Source of the DNA: Catenulispora sp. GP43
GTDB taxonomy: Bacteria; Actinomycetota; Actinomycetes; Streptomycetales; Catenulisporaceae
Assembly: GCF_041260665.1 (NCBI RefSeq)
Contig: NZ_JBGCCT010000013.1
Span: forward strand, 124,001 to 188,000
Length of the DNA: 64,000 nucleotides
Reading direction: 5' to 3'
A program made the position numbers and the translations under genes. Shown piece by piece: positions 1 through 9,215 of this stretch (positions within the stretch are counted from its first letter, which is position 1; the number at the start of each line of letters is the position of its first letter). The notes under the pieces were generated by a model. That model saw only the letters and a program-made list of their open reading frames with translations, was not told the origin of the DNA and did no database searches.

Positions 1-1855
1 CGGCCAGCCGCAGCCCGAGCTGCCGGGTGGCGGCGCGGTCGGCGAGGGCGACCAGGGCCGCGGCGTCGGCCGGGTCGTCGCTGCCGGCCAGGCCCGGCAG
101 GGCGCGGACGGCGGCGTCGAGCAGTGTCCCGGACAGCGTCGCGGCCTGCGCCCGCTCGGCCTCGCCGGTCCCGGGAAGGTGGCCCTCGACCAGTGCTTCG
201 AGCAGGTCCAAGGCGCTGAGCAGCTCCGGGAGCGTGCCTTGGCCCGGCAGCGTCCCGGCGGCGTCTTCCAGGCGCGCGCGGACCAGGTCCGGCAGATCGC
301 AGGACGCTGCGGCCCGCAGCCCGTCCAGCAGGTCGGCGCAGGTGGCGCCGCCGTCCTCGGCCTGACGGCGGGCGCGCTCGCGCAGCGTCCCGGCGGCGGC
401 CTGGGCCGCCGTGACCCCGCGGACCCCGGCCAGGTCCAGCCGCACCGGCACACTCGGCGTCCACGCCAGCCGCCACCGGGAGGTGAGCGCGGTGCCGTCG
501 CCGGTCCCGGCCACCTCGACCGGCTCGCCGTATCCGGCGCCGCAGATCAGCAGGCGCTGAAGCAGCACTTCCCGGCGGCCGTCGAGCTCGGAGCGCAGCG
601 GGTCCAGGCGGACCTCGCGCGGCGCCGGGTCGTCCGGATCCGGCAGCCGCAGCCCGGCCAGCTCGGCCTCGACCGACGGGCCCAGGCCCGAGCGCGGCGT
701 GCCCGCCGCGACCCGGCCGCGCACGGTGCCGACCAGCACGGTCTCCAGCGCCCGGGCCAGCGCCCGGCCGCGCCCCAGCAGCTCGCCCTGGCCCAGGACC
801 GTGGTCACGGCCTCCAGGACCTCGCCGCGTCCCGGCGCCGGCAGTGCGCGCAGCCGGGCCAGGTCGCCGGCCAGCCGCAGCGCCTCCGACGCCTCGCCGG
901 TACCGGCGGTGTGCCCGGCGGCCCGCAGCGAGCGGCAGACGTCGGTGATGGCCCGCGCCGCCGCCAGCTGGATCGACTCCGGGTCGCCGCCGGCGGCGAA
1001 GACAGACTGCTGCCAGCGCGGGTCGCGGATTCCGGCGGGGTAGCCGGAGCGGGAGTCGAGCAGGTCGAAGGCGTAGGGGACCAGGGACGTGGTCGAGGTC
1101 TGGTTCGCCTGTGCCGGGCCCGGAACCTCGCCGTCGCCCGCCGGGCCAAGCAGTGCCGGCGCGTGGAACGCCCCGATCACCGCCGCCACGCGCCGCCCGC
1201 CATCGCCGGCTCGCGCGATCACGCCCCGCATATGGGCCTCGCGAGCCAGATCGACCGCTGACACCGCCTCGCCGCTGTCGGTCCGCAACGCCCAGCCGAC
1301 CCCGAGCGCCGCACGCCGCACCGCCTCCGGAGCGCACCCCGGAGCCAGCACCTCCACCGCGCGGTCCCAGTAGTCGTCGCCGGCACGCCCCGACCCGGAC
1401 GCGCGCAGCGCGTCGGCGAACGCGCTGCCCGAGCGCGCCGGCTCGGCGCCGGCCGACCACCGCGCATCGCCCAGCGGCAGGTCGCAGCACACGACCTCGC
1501 GCCCGCGCTCCCGGGCCCACCGGATCGCGGCGAGCTCGGGGGAGAAGTCGGCGAAGGGATAGAACCCGAGGTACCCGTCCGATCCGGCGCCGGCCAACGC
1601 CACCGGGGCGATGGTGTCCGGGTCGGCCAGGTACGGCAGCCAGCTCTGGAAGTCGGTCGGCAGCTCGACGCAGACCACTTCGGCATCGGCCGCGTCGAGC
1701 AGCGCCGGGACCACCGCCGCCAGCGCCGGGCTGTGGTGGCGCACGCCGATCAGGTACGGCGCCGAGCTCTGGGCGAGCTCGGCCACCGCGTCGCGGGGAT
1801 CGATCCCGGTCAGCTCGCCGCTGCTTTGAGTCGACTCAGCTACCGTCGTCGTCAC
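1..1855 (-). CDS. DUF5682 family protein (3' end beyond the window)
   Basis: A continuous minus-strand frame of about 618 codons with no stop before the window edge. It starts at a GTG (1855-1853) that overlaps the TGA of the MoxR ATPase gene as GTGA, which argues for translational coupling. The N-terminal part contains the motif IGVRHHSPAL, and FHAPALLG follows roughly 200 residues later. Both are typical of DUF5682 proteins, which in actinomycetes sit beside MoxR ATPases and VWA-domain proteins. No biochemical function is known for the family. The coding assignment is secure from the length of the open frame and the coupling; the family name rests on recalled motifs. A VWA gene would be expected next, to the left of the window. 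Confidence 0.8.
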   Translation of the reverse strand, partial: MTTTVAESTQSSGELTGIDPRDAVAELAQSSAPYLIGVRHHSPALAAVVPALLDAADAEVVCVELPTDFQSWLPYLADPDTIAPVALAGAGSDGYLGFYPFADFSPELAAIRWARERGREVVCCDLPLGDARWSAGAEPARSGSAFADALRASGSGRAGDDYWDRAVEVLAPGCAPEAVRRAALGVGWALRTDSGEAVSAVDLAREAHMRGVIARAGDGGRRVAAVIGAFHAPALLGPAGDGEVPGPAQANQTSTTSLVPYAFDLLDSRSGYPAGIRDPRWQQSVFAAGGDPESIQLAAARAITDVCRSLRAAGHTAGTGEASEALRLAGDLARLRALPAPGRGEVLEAVTTVLGQGELLGRGRALARALETVLVGTVRGRVAAGTPRSGLGPSVEAELAGLRLPDPDDPAPREVRLDPLRSELDGRREVLLQRLLICGAGYGEPVEVAGTGDGTALTSRWRLAWTPSVPVRLDLAGVRGVTAAQAAAGTLRERARRQAEDGGATCADLLDGLRAAASCDLPDLVRARLEDAAGTLPGQGTLPELLSALDLLEALVEGHLPGTGEAERAQAATLSGTLLDAAVRALPGLAGSDDPADAAALVALADRAATRQLGLRLA

Positions 1856-3018
1856 CGCAGGGTCTCCCGCAGATCCCACAGCCGCCGCCACGTCGCCGAC
1901 CCCTGCTCCGCCCGCCGCCGCACCGGCCCGTCCCAGTACCCCAGCAGCCGCGCGTGGTCCTGCGGGTCGTCCTTGCGCACCACGCCGAGCAGGTGGCCCG
2001 GCAGCAGGTCCAGCACGTCCCCGCCCGGCAGGTACGCCGTGGCGATGCCCAGGGCCGCCGTCACCTGCACCGCCTCCGCCGTCGACATCACCGTCCCGGG
2101 CCGCTCGACGTCCCAGCCCTCCGACGACCGTCCGGTCCGCAGGTCGCGGAACGCCGTGACCAGCACCTCCAGCACCGCGTCGTCCACCGCGTACGCGGCG
2201 CCGGCGCGCTGCACCGAGGCGCGGGCCTGCCGGCGCACCAGCTCGGTCTCGGCATCGGCATCCGCGATCGGGTCGATGGTCTCGAAGTTGAACCGGCGCT
2301 TGAGCGCCGCGGACATCTCCGACACGCCCCGGTCCCGCAGGTTCGCCGTGGCGATCACGGTGAAGCCGGGCGTCGCCGGGACCGAGCCCTCCGGCGTCCC
2401 GGTCAGTTCCGGGACGCTCATGTGCCGGTCGGACAGGATCGACACCAGCGCGTCCTGCACCTCCGGCAGGCAGCGGGTGATCTCCTCGACGCGGGCCACC
2501 CGGCCGGAGCGCATCGCGGCCAGCACCGGGGAGTCGACCAGGGCCTGCGGGGTCGGGCCCTGCGCGAGCAGCAGTGCGTAGTTCCAGCCGTAGCGGAACG
2601 CGTCCTCGGTGGTGCCCGCGGTGCCCTGCACGGTCAGCCGGCTCGTCCCGCACACCGCCGCCGCCAGCAGTTCCGAGAGCATGGACTTGGCGGTGCCGGG
2701 CTCGCCGACCAGCAGCAGGCCCCGCTCCCCGGCCAGGGTCACGACGCAGCGCTCGACCAGGGCCCGCTCGCCGACGAACTTGCGGGCGATCACCAGCTTG
2801 TCCGGCACGTCCGTGTCCGGCTTGGCCTTGGCGAGCTTCAACTGCTCGCCGTCGCTGCCGCACAGGAACGTGACGACCGAGCGCGGCGTGAGCCGCCAGC
2901 CGGGCGGCCGCGGCCCGGAGTCGTGGGCCGCCAGGAAGGCGAGCTCGGCCTGGTGGCGCTGTTCGGCGGGCAGCAGCTGGGCCACCGGCGTGTCCGGGGC
3001 CTGAGGTGCGGCGGTCAT
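1852..3018 (-). CDS. MoxR-type AAA+ ATPase
   Basis: 388 residues. Walker A is GEPGTAKS at about residues 105-112, followed by a Walker B-like VARVEEIT and a sensor-1 segment TVIATANLRDRG. This is the architecture of MoxR/RavA-clade AAA+ proteins, which act as chaperone-like ATPases, usually with a VWA partner that docks to metal-coordinating substrates. I chose ATG 3018, preceded by an AGGA about seven bases upstream, over an in-frame TTG two codons earlier. The gene lies 58 bp after the 1667-residue protein and overlaps the DUF5682 gene by 4 nt, so the three are probably co-transcribed. The ATPase assignment is secure; its target is unknown. Confidence 0.9.
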   Translation of the reverse strand: MTAAPQAPDTPVAQLLPAEQRHQAELAFLAAHDSGPRPPGWRLTPRSVVTFLCGSDGEQLKLAKAKPDTDVPDKLVIARKFVGERALVERCVVTLAGERGLLLVGEPGTAKSMLSELLAAAVCGTSRLTVQGTAGTTEDAFRYGWNYALLLAQGPTPQALVDSPVLAAMRSGRVARVEEITRCLPEVQDALVSILSDRHMSVPELTGTPEGSVPATPGFTVIATANLRDRGVSEMSAALKRRFNFETIDPIADADAETELVRRQARASVQRAGAAYAVDDAVLEVLVTAFRDLRTGRSSEGWDVERPGTVMSTAEAVQVTAALGIATAYLPGGDVLDLLPGHLLGVVRKDDPQDHARLLGYWDGPVRRRAEQGSATWRRLWDLRETLR

Positions 3019-3076
3019 GGACAATCCTGCCTTGTCGTCGATGTCAGAAAAGGAAACAGCGAATGCGGGGGAGTCC

Positions 3077-6000
3077 TCACCGGCGCCGCCCCCGCCGCGC
3101 GGTCCGCAGCTCCTCGAACCGCGGCGCGTCGCCGTCCCCGATCCGCTGCCAGGCCCGGCGGTACAGGTCGGCGGCGGGCTCGGTCGGCACCAGCACCCCG
3201 GCCACGGCGCCCCGGTCGTGCAGCAGTACCTCGAAGAACGGCAGCTTCCACGCCTCCATCGGCGTGTGCGGGGACCGGATGTCCACCCACGCGCCGGGCA
3301 GGAACAGCGACCGGCCCGCGCGCGCCCGCGCCGCCTCGACCACGGCCTCGGTCCGGGCCAGCTCGGCGCGCGCCGCCTTCAGCCGGGCCGGCTTCCAGCC
3401 GGTCCAGCGCGCGGTGTTCCGGTCGGTCGGATCGGGCATCGCCAGCAGCATCAGGTACAGCGCGGCCGCGTCCTCTCCCGCGCCGAGCTCCTTGGCCACC
3501 TCGGTCACCAGCTCCGGCACCGAGCGCGACGGATCCTGCGGGAACCAGGTGCCCCCGGCGTCCCGGACCCCGGCGGCCGGGTCGCCCGGGTCGGCGAGCA
3601 GCGCCGCGAACCGGGGGTCGCGGGCCAGCCGCAGCGCGATCTCGGCCGCGAAGGGTCGCTGGTCCTCGCCCCGCAGGGCCGGTATATACGTGTCGGAGCC
3701 GGCGGCGTCCAGCAGTGCCACCTTCAGCGCCGGCGCCGGCTGGTTGTCGTGGGTGGCCATGAGGACCGCGCCGTACCGCTCGAAGCCCTCGCCGACCTCC
3801 GTCGGGGTGCCGGCGGTCTTGCGGAACTCCTCCAGACCCACGTAGCGGCGCAGGTCGATCAGCAGGTCCGGGTTCGCCAGACGGTCGCGCACCGTCGCCA
3901 GCGCCGCCGGCAGCGCGGCCCGCACCGGATCGCCGGCCGGGAGCCGGTGGGCCAGCCAGGCGGCCAGCGCCACCGCGCCGGCCACGCTCTCGCCGTCGAA
4001 GCCGACCGCCTTCTCGTCGGTGGGACGGGCCCGGTCGCCCCGGATCTCCCAGGCCAGGTCGGTACTCAGCCGGCGCGAGGAGGCCGGGTCGATCAGGGCC
4101 GGCAGCGCCTCCAGCACGTCCCAGTCGATGCGGACCGAGCGCCGCGCCTCGGCGCTCAGCGCCTCGGGCACCGCGACCTGCCGGCCGACGGCCCGGTTCC
4201 ACACCTCGGCGGCCGCCGCGACATCAGGGCCCTGCGTCCACAACGCGGCCGGGTCCGCCGGGAGCAGCGCCGAGACCAGCTCGATCGCCACCGGGAAACC
4301 CAGCGCCGTCAGGCGATCCCGGGCTACGGCCGCCTCGGCGGAGCTCACCCCGAGCGCCGTGCACATCTCCCGGGGCAGGAACCCGCGCTCCTGCCGGTGC
4401 ACGCGCGGCAGTCCGGCGACCACCAGCTTGGCGGTGACCGCCGTGACGCCGGTGAGCGCGGCGAACTCCTCGGCGGCGGCCGCGAACCAGGGCGCGAGGT
4501 CCTCGCGGGTGTCCGCCTCGGCCAGGAAGCCCGCCAGCCAGCCCGGCTGCCGACCGGCGAGCGCTTCGGTCACCGGAGCCAGGTTGGTCAGCCGGTAGGG
4601 CGCGGGCAGCTCGAAACGACCGGCCGGATCGTGGATCAGGCCACTGAACTCGAAGTGCGGGGAGTCCCAGTTGGATTCGAGGAACGCCGCGCAACCGCCG
4701 CCGTCCAGCGGCAGCAGCCCGAGCCAGGACTCCCGGTGGTCGGACGAGGGCAGCTCCGAGCGCAGCACGTTGCCGGAGAAGCGCCGCCACGTGGACTGCT
4801 CGCCGGGCTCGGCCAGCCCCAGCGTCTCCAGCTCGGCCAGCAGCTCCCGCAGCGCGGCCCGGTGTTCGGGCTCGATGAACGGCGAGACCGAGCGCAGCGC
4901 CGCCGCGGGCGCGGTATTGAGCGCGGCCCGCCACAACTCGGTGGACGGCAGGACCGGTCCATCCAGGTGGACCCGCACCGGCCGGGTCCGCTGCGGCTTG
5001 TCCCGCAGTTCCCTGGCCAGCATCCGCAACACCCCGAACAGGGCCGGATCGGCTTGGCGCCAGCCGTAATAGCGCTGACTCACCAGGCCGCCGAGCGCCG
5101 CGCCGACGACGTCGTCCGTCGGGCCCGGGTTCTCGAGCTCGGATTCTCCCAGCCCGCCCTGAAGCGTCTGCTCCAGCCGCTCGGCGACCTGGTCCAGCCC
5201 GTTCTGCTGCTTGGCCGCGTGGCGCACGATCCCGGCGATGCCCGTGAGCAGCGCCTCGTCGCTCACCTCCGGGAGCAGCTCGCGGATCCGGGCCCGCCTG
5301 GCGGCCTTGGCCTCGTCCCCCTTCATGCCCTTCATGCCCTTGATGCCCTCGACGTCGGCGCCGGCCGCCAGCAGCGCGGCGGCGGTGTCCCGGTCGATCC
5401 GGCGCAGCGCCAGCGAGGCCTGCTCGTCGCGCGGGCGCAGATAGCGCCAGTAGGAGGCCGGCGGCAGGATCCGGGTGCCCTTCGCGTAGGTCCCGGGCTT
5501 GCCGTCGGTCTTGGCCTGCGCGACCAGGACGCCCTCGGCGTCCAGCATGCTGATGTCGTAGCTGCCGGTGCCGACCAGCCCCCGCCCGGCCTCGTCGCCC
5601 GGGAACACGATCGCGCCGCTCAGGCCCGAGGTCCCGGCCGGGGCGGTCACGCTCACGCCGGCCAGGTCCTCGCCGCGCAGCGAGCCGTCCGGCAGCTTGA
5701 CGACCCGGAAGCCGACGAGCCCGTCGACCGGCCGCGCCGTCGGGCCGGCCTGGTCCGACACCGCGGGCATGATCCTGCCGCCGACCAGCTCCGAGCCGGC
5801 CGGGGCGGTGCGCAGCGCGTCGGCCAGGAACGCCGGCGCCGACTTGCGGCCCCGCCGGCCGCTCGCCGGGTCGTACTCGTACCAGCCCCAGGAGCCGTGC
5901 TCGCTGCCGTCCCAGGTCCAGACCCAGTGCGACACGCCGTCGCTCATGATCTCCGAGTCCTCCGGGACCGCGGTGTCGCCGGGCCGCAGCGGCGCGCCGC

Positions 6001-8080
6001 CGGTGGTCCGGCCGCCGCCGGCCAGCGGCAGGCTCCGCGCCAGACGGCCCGGGCCGTAGTAGTACATCCGCTGGCTGCGGGCGTCGCGCTCGCGCCCGGG
6101 CCGCTCGACGGCGAACAGCCGGTCCGGCGAGTGGTGCCAGTAGCCGCGCAGCCTGGCGTCCAGGGCCCGGGAGGACCACATGACCAGCAGCTCGCCGTCG
6201 ATGAAGTGGTAGCCGGGGTTGTCGTAGGCGTCGCCGGCCGGGATACGCAGGTCATGGGTCAGCACCGGGCCGTCCGGGCCGAGCACCCGGACCTGTGTGG
6301 CACCGCCGACGATCAGGTACGGCCAGGCGTCGGCGACGATCAGGTCTTCGACGTTCTTGCTCAGCTCGGCCGCCGCCTGCTCCCACGCCGGCCAGGAGAA
6401 CTCGTCCAAGAGTCCGGCGCGCAGCGTGCGCACCAGCACCGGGGCCAGGTCGGTGTGCGCGGCGGCCCGCACCTGCTCCTCGGCCAGCGCCAGCGCCTCG
6501 CCGGGCAGCCAGCCCAGCCGGGCCATCGCCGCCGGCAGCCCGGGCAGGCCGGTGGCCGCGAACTCCCGCGCGACCGTCGCGACCCAGTCGGCGAGCAGGA
6601 TCCGGCCACCCGGCGCGGCTATCAGCTTCTTGATGGCGCGGCGGGTCGAGTCGTCGGCCCCGAAGGACTGCGTGCCGCGGGCGAACGCCGTGACGAAGCG
6701 GCCGTCGGCCTGCAGCGCGACCAGATCACGCTGGCCGTCGTCGGCTCCCCACGCCTCCAGGGGCAACGACAGGCCGTTCTCGTCCGGGTCGGCGACCGGC
6801 ACCTCGAGCGCCAGCAGCAGGTCCAGCAGGTCCAGATCGCCTGGCGCGTTCAGGGTCTGGCCCGAGGCGGTCAGCTCCTCGCGCAGCCGCGCCTGACAGC
6901 GCTCGACGAAGGTGTAGAGCTCGGGCATCCGCCCCCGGGCTCGCCAGCCGGAGCGCATCGACTGGAACCGCTTCAGCCAGCCCGCCGCGCCGTCCTCGGG
7001 ACGCACGGCGTCCTGCGGCGCGTCGTCGTACAGCGCATCGATCGCGCCGCCGTCGGTGAGGATCGCCAGCCACAGGCCCGGCAGGTCCGCCTCGTCGCCG
7101 CCGGGCATGACGTCCAGCAGCGCCCGCCGCAGCTCAGGATCCTGACGCAGCAGCGAGACGATCGCCGCCCGGTGGCTCTTCCACCAGCCCTCCGGCGCGC
7201 GCAGCGTCGCCGGCAGCGTGAGCAGGCCGGCCAGGTATTCGCGCTCGACGGCCGCCGCGTCCGCGCCGGCTGCCTTGGCCAGGCGGCGCAGCTCGGTGGC
7301 CAGCTGGGCCGACGGGGTCAGCCCGCCGGCGGTGCGGCGCGAGCACAGGCGCGTGTACCGGTGCAGCGCCTCGCCGGGGGAGACCCGCGCCGCCAGGGCC
7401 TTGCCATAGTCGACCAATGCCTTCGCCGGCAGCGCGCCGGCCAGGGCGAACTCCAGGAAGACCTCGTCGAGCCGGTCCTCGTCCAGCTCCAGGCCGTGCG
7501 TGGACTCCGCGCGGCGGGCCTTGGTGAACATCTGCGAGGCGTAGGTGACGTTCTCCGCACCCAGGAACACCCGGCCGACCTGCTCGAAGTACGTCGGCAG
7601 GAAGTGCGGCAGCGCGGCGGCGAGCCGGTCGGCGATCCCCTGGTAGGCCTGCAACGCGGCCTTCGGGCGCGACTTCACCTGCTTCGCGGCCCGCTCCAGC
7701 TCCGGCAGCAGCGCCAAAGCCTGGTGCCCGTCTTCCGGGTGGTGCACCAGCACCCACTCCGGGAAGCCGAGCGACTGCCGCAGACCCAGCCCCACCTCGG
7801 CGGGCTCGCCGTCGGGGGCCAGCCCGAGGAACCCGGCCGCGGCGTCCTCGGCCGCGCCGAGCTCGCCCGGTGTGAGGCGGACGACGACCCGGTCGTCCAG
7901 CGCGGGATGCCGGTAGGCGCGCGCGGTCAGCGACACGGCGCGCTCGCCGGCGGCGGTGCCCGGCGGGAGGATCGCGCCGGCGGCCAGCAGGCCCGCCGCG
8001 TCCTCGGGCGTCAGGGTACTGGTTCCGGTGCCGTTGTTGCTGCCGTGGCTTCCAGTGGTGGCGTTCTGCGAGCCGCTCAT
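3077..8080 (-). CDS. Very large uncharacterised protein (1667 aa) of the MoxR/DUF5682 cluster
   Basis: The start ATG (8080-8078) overlaps the stop of the upstream DUF4132-like gene as ATGA. A longer frame is open upstream but lies inside that gene. No signal peptide or membrane segment is visible. The N-terminal half is alpha-helical and leucine/alanine rich. The centre is rich in Trp/Gly/Asp-type beta segments (for example HWVWTWDGSEHGSWGW near residue 720), which could be a beta-sheet or propeller domain. A short GMKGMKG repeat follows near residue 915. I recognise it as the kind of giant protein that accompanies MoxR/DUF5682 genes in actinomycetes, sometimes named only 'DNA-binding protein', but no catalytic motif is visible. 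Proteins of this size in MoxR-VWA loci have been proposed as scaffold or effector components of conflict systems; applying that here is inference. Confidence 0.85.
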   Translation of the reverse strand: MSGSQNATTGSHGSNNGTGTSTLTPEDAAGLLAAGAILPPGTAAGERAVSLTARAYRHPALDDRVVVRLTPGELGAAEDAAAGFLGLAPDGEPAEVGLGLRQSLGFPEWVLVHHPEDGHQALALLPELERAAKQVKSRPKAALQAYQGIADRLAAALPHFLPTYFEQVGRVFLGAENVTYASQMFTKARRAESTHGLELDEDRLDEVFLEFALAGALPAKALVDYGKALAARVSPGEALHRYTRLCSRRTAGGLTPSAQLATELRRLAKAAGADAAAVEREYLAGLLTLPATLRAPEGWWKSHRAAIVSLLRQDPELRRALLDVMPGGDEADLPGLWLAILTDGGAIDALYDDAPQDAVRPEDGAAGWLKRFQSMRSGWRARGRMPELYTFVERCQARLREELTASGQTLNAPGDLDLLDLLLALEVPVADPDENGLSLPLEAWGADDGQRDLVALQADGRFVTAFARGTQSFGADDSTRRAIKKLIAAPGGRILLADWVATVAREFAATGLPGLPAAMARLGWLPGEALALAEEQVRAAAHTDLAPVLVRTLRAGLLDEFSWPAWEQAAAELSKNVEDLIVADAWPYLIVGGATQVRVLGPDGPVLTHDLRIPAGDAYDNPGYHFIDGELLVMWSSRALDARLRGYWHHSPDRLFAVERPGRERDARSQRMYYYGPGRLARSLPLAGGGRTTGGAPLRPGDTAVPEDSEIMSDGVSHWVWTWDGSEHGSWGWYEYDPASGRRGRKSAPAFLADALRTAPAGSELVGGRIMPAVSDQAGPTARPVDGLVGFRVVKLPDGSLRGEDLAGVSVTAPAGTSGLSGAIVFPGDEAGRGLVGTGSYDISMLDAEGVLVAQAKTDGKPGTYAKGTRILPPASYWRYLRPRDEQASLALRRIDRDTAAALLAAGADVEGIKGMKGMKGDEAKAARRARIRELLPEVSDEALLTGIAGIVRHAAKQQNGLDQVAERLEQTLQGGLGESELENPGPTDDVVGAALGGLVSQRYYGWRQADPALFGVLRMLARELRDKPQRTRPVRVHLDGPVLPSTELWRAALNTAPAAALRSVSPFIEPEHRAALRELLAELETLGLAEPGEQSTWRRFSGNVLRSELPSSDHRESWLGLLPLDGGGCAAFLESNWDSPHFEFSGLIHDPAGRFELPAPYRLTNLAPVTEALAGRQPGWLAGFLAEADTREDLAPWFAAAAEEFAALTGVTAVTAKLVVAGLPRVHRQERGFLPREMCTALGVSSAEAAVARDRLTALGFPVAIELVSALLPADPAALWTQGPDVAAAAEVWNRAVGRQVAVPEALSAEARRSVRIDWDVLEALPALIDPASSRRLSTDLAWEIRGDRARPTDEKAVGFDGESVAGAVALAAWLAHRLPAGDPVRAALPAALATVRDRLANPDLLIDLRRYVGLEEFRKTAGTPTEVGEGFERYGAVLMATHDNQPAPALKVALLDAAGSDTYIPALRGEDQRPFAAEIALRLARDPRFAALLADPGDPAAGVRDAGGTWFPQDPSRSVPELVTEVAKELGAGEDAAALYLMLLAMPDPTDRNTARWTGWKPARLKAARAELARTEAVVEAARARAGRSLFLPGAWVDIRSPHTPMEAWKLPFFEVLLHDRGAVAGVLVPTEPAADLYRRAWQRIGDGDAPRFEELRTARRGRRR

Positions 8081-8964
8081 GCGTCCTTGCCCTCCTCGAT
8101 CACGCGGCCCGCGTAGAGCGCCGCGGCCATCCGCATCCCCTCCGACCAGGCCACCGGCCCGATGTCGGACTGTGCCAGCGCGTTGCCGTCCTCGCCGTGC
8201 CAGGTGAGCGCGCCGGTCTGGCTGTCGTCGTCCCAGTAGTAGGGCTCGCCGATCCACACCGAGGCCTCGACCGTGCGGCCGCCCTCGCGCACCCGGCAGT
8301 CCGCGGAACCGCCGCTGACCCGGTAGCCCAGCGAGGTCGCGCGGGCCGCCAGGACGAACCGCGACGGGAAACGGCCGCCGGAGAACTCGGTGACGCGCGC
8401 CGCCCCGGCCCTCGGGCCGCCGTCCTGCGCCTGGTCCTCCGGCTTGCGCCAGGTCGCCCGGTAGATCTGCTCCACCCGCTGCTCGACCCCGAGTTCGGCG
8501 GCGAACTCCCGCAGGTCCTCCAGATCCGGCAGCAGCACCGGGTGCGGCAGCGTGACGGTCCGCGGGGTGAGCCGCACCGTCTCACCGTCCAGATTCACCA
8601 CCCGCAGCCCGCCGTCCTCGGTGACCCCGCGCAGGAAGCCCACGTCCTCCGGATCGGCGCCGACGACCACCAGGTCCCGCAGCGCCGTCTGCCACGCCTG
8701 GTCCGGCCACACCCGCGCCAGCAGCCCGGTCGGCACCGGCAGCGAGGACGCCATCCACGTGTCGACCTGGGCGACGCAGCCCGCGGCGTGCCGGTCCAGC
8801 CATTCGGCCAGCCGTCGCAGCCGGTCCACCTCCGGATCGTCCCGCAGCGCCTTCGGCAGCGTCTTCAGCTGCCGGCCGGCACTGCGGCCCGCCGTGGCCC
8901 GCGCGGCCACCCGTCCTTCAACGAGCGTGATCTCATAGCCCTGCCCGGCGGCCAACCACGCCAT
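8077..8964 (-). CDS. DUF4132-like protein, first gene of the MoxR cluster
   Basis: 295 residues from ATG 8964, with a GAGGGG about eight bases upstream; a GTG at 8973 is the alternative start. The segment LPHPVLLPDLEDLREFAAEL followed by EQIYRATWRKP resembles the C-terminal part of DUF4132 (MolR-like) proteins, where a conserved HP...W...Q..R..Y stretch occurs. No enzyme motif is apparent. It is the promoter-proximal gene of the four-gene minus-strand cluster and overlaps the next gene by 4 nt. The family call is from recall and moderate; the coding call is strong. Confidence 0.75.
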   Translation of the reverse strand: MAWLAAGQGYEITLVEGRVAARATAGRSAGRQLKTLPKALRDDPEVDRLRRLAEWLDRHAAGCVAQVDTWMASSLPVPTGLLARVWPDQAWQTALRDLVVVGADPEDVGFLRGVTEDGGLRVVNLDGETVRLTPRTVTLPHPVLLPDLEDLREFAAELGVEQRVEQIYRATWRKPEDQAQDGGPRAGAARVTEFSGGRFPSRFVLAARATSLGYRVSGGSADCRVREGGRTVEASVWIGEPYYWDDDSQTGALTWHGEDGNALAQSDIGPVAWSEGMRMAAALYAGRVIEEGKDA

Positions 8965-9091
8965 CGGCCCCACCCCTCACTCGGTCTCGCCATCGCATCC
9001 CCGTGCTGATGGCGGACACGCTCTCAGCCGGTACCGACAGAGGGCAAAACCGGATCGGACCCGCCCCGGGTTGCGAACAGGTTGCAGGCTC

Positions 9092-9120
9092 TTGACGCCC
9101 CAGATGTTTGCGCTAACAAT
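9092..9120 (+). promoter_or_regulatory. Promoter with overlapping LacI-type operator before the first LacI gene
   Basis: TTGACG at 9092-9097 is followed after 16-17 nt by TAACAA/AACAAT at 9114-9120, a plausible sigma-70-type promoter. The 14-mer TGTTTGCGCTAACA at 9105-9118 covers the -10 element. It closely matches the operator before the transporter gene (TGTTACCGCTAACA, 10322-10335), so autorepression by the product of the 9216 gene is likely. Confidence 0.6.
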
Positions 9121-9215
9121 CGTCAACGCACCGCCTGCACCACCGCACACGCACCAGGGCACTGCCTCGTAAGCAACCACCCATCGCGCACGTCGGACCG
9201 GAGGTGTGAAGCGCC

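Noticed and set aside
5320-5350. Repeated GGCATGAAG-like units in the giant protein gene
   Set aside because: Only three short units inside coding sequence; an internal Gly-Met-Lys repeat, not a regulatory element.
3017-8116. A 1699-codon open frame on the plus strand opposite the giant protein
   Set aside because: Mirror frame caused by GC-biased third positions; Arg/Gly/Gln-rich with no domain, while the minus frame has natural composition and coupled starts.
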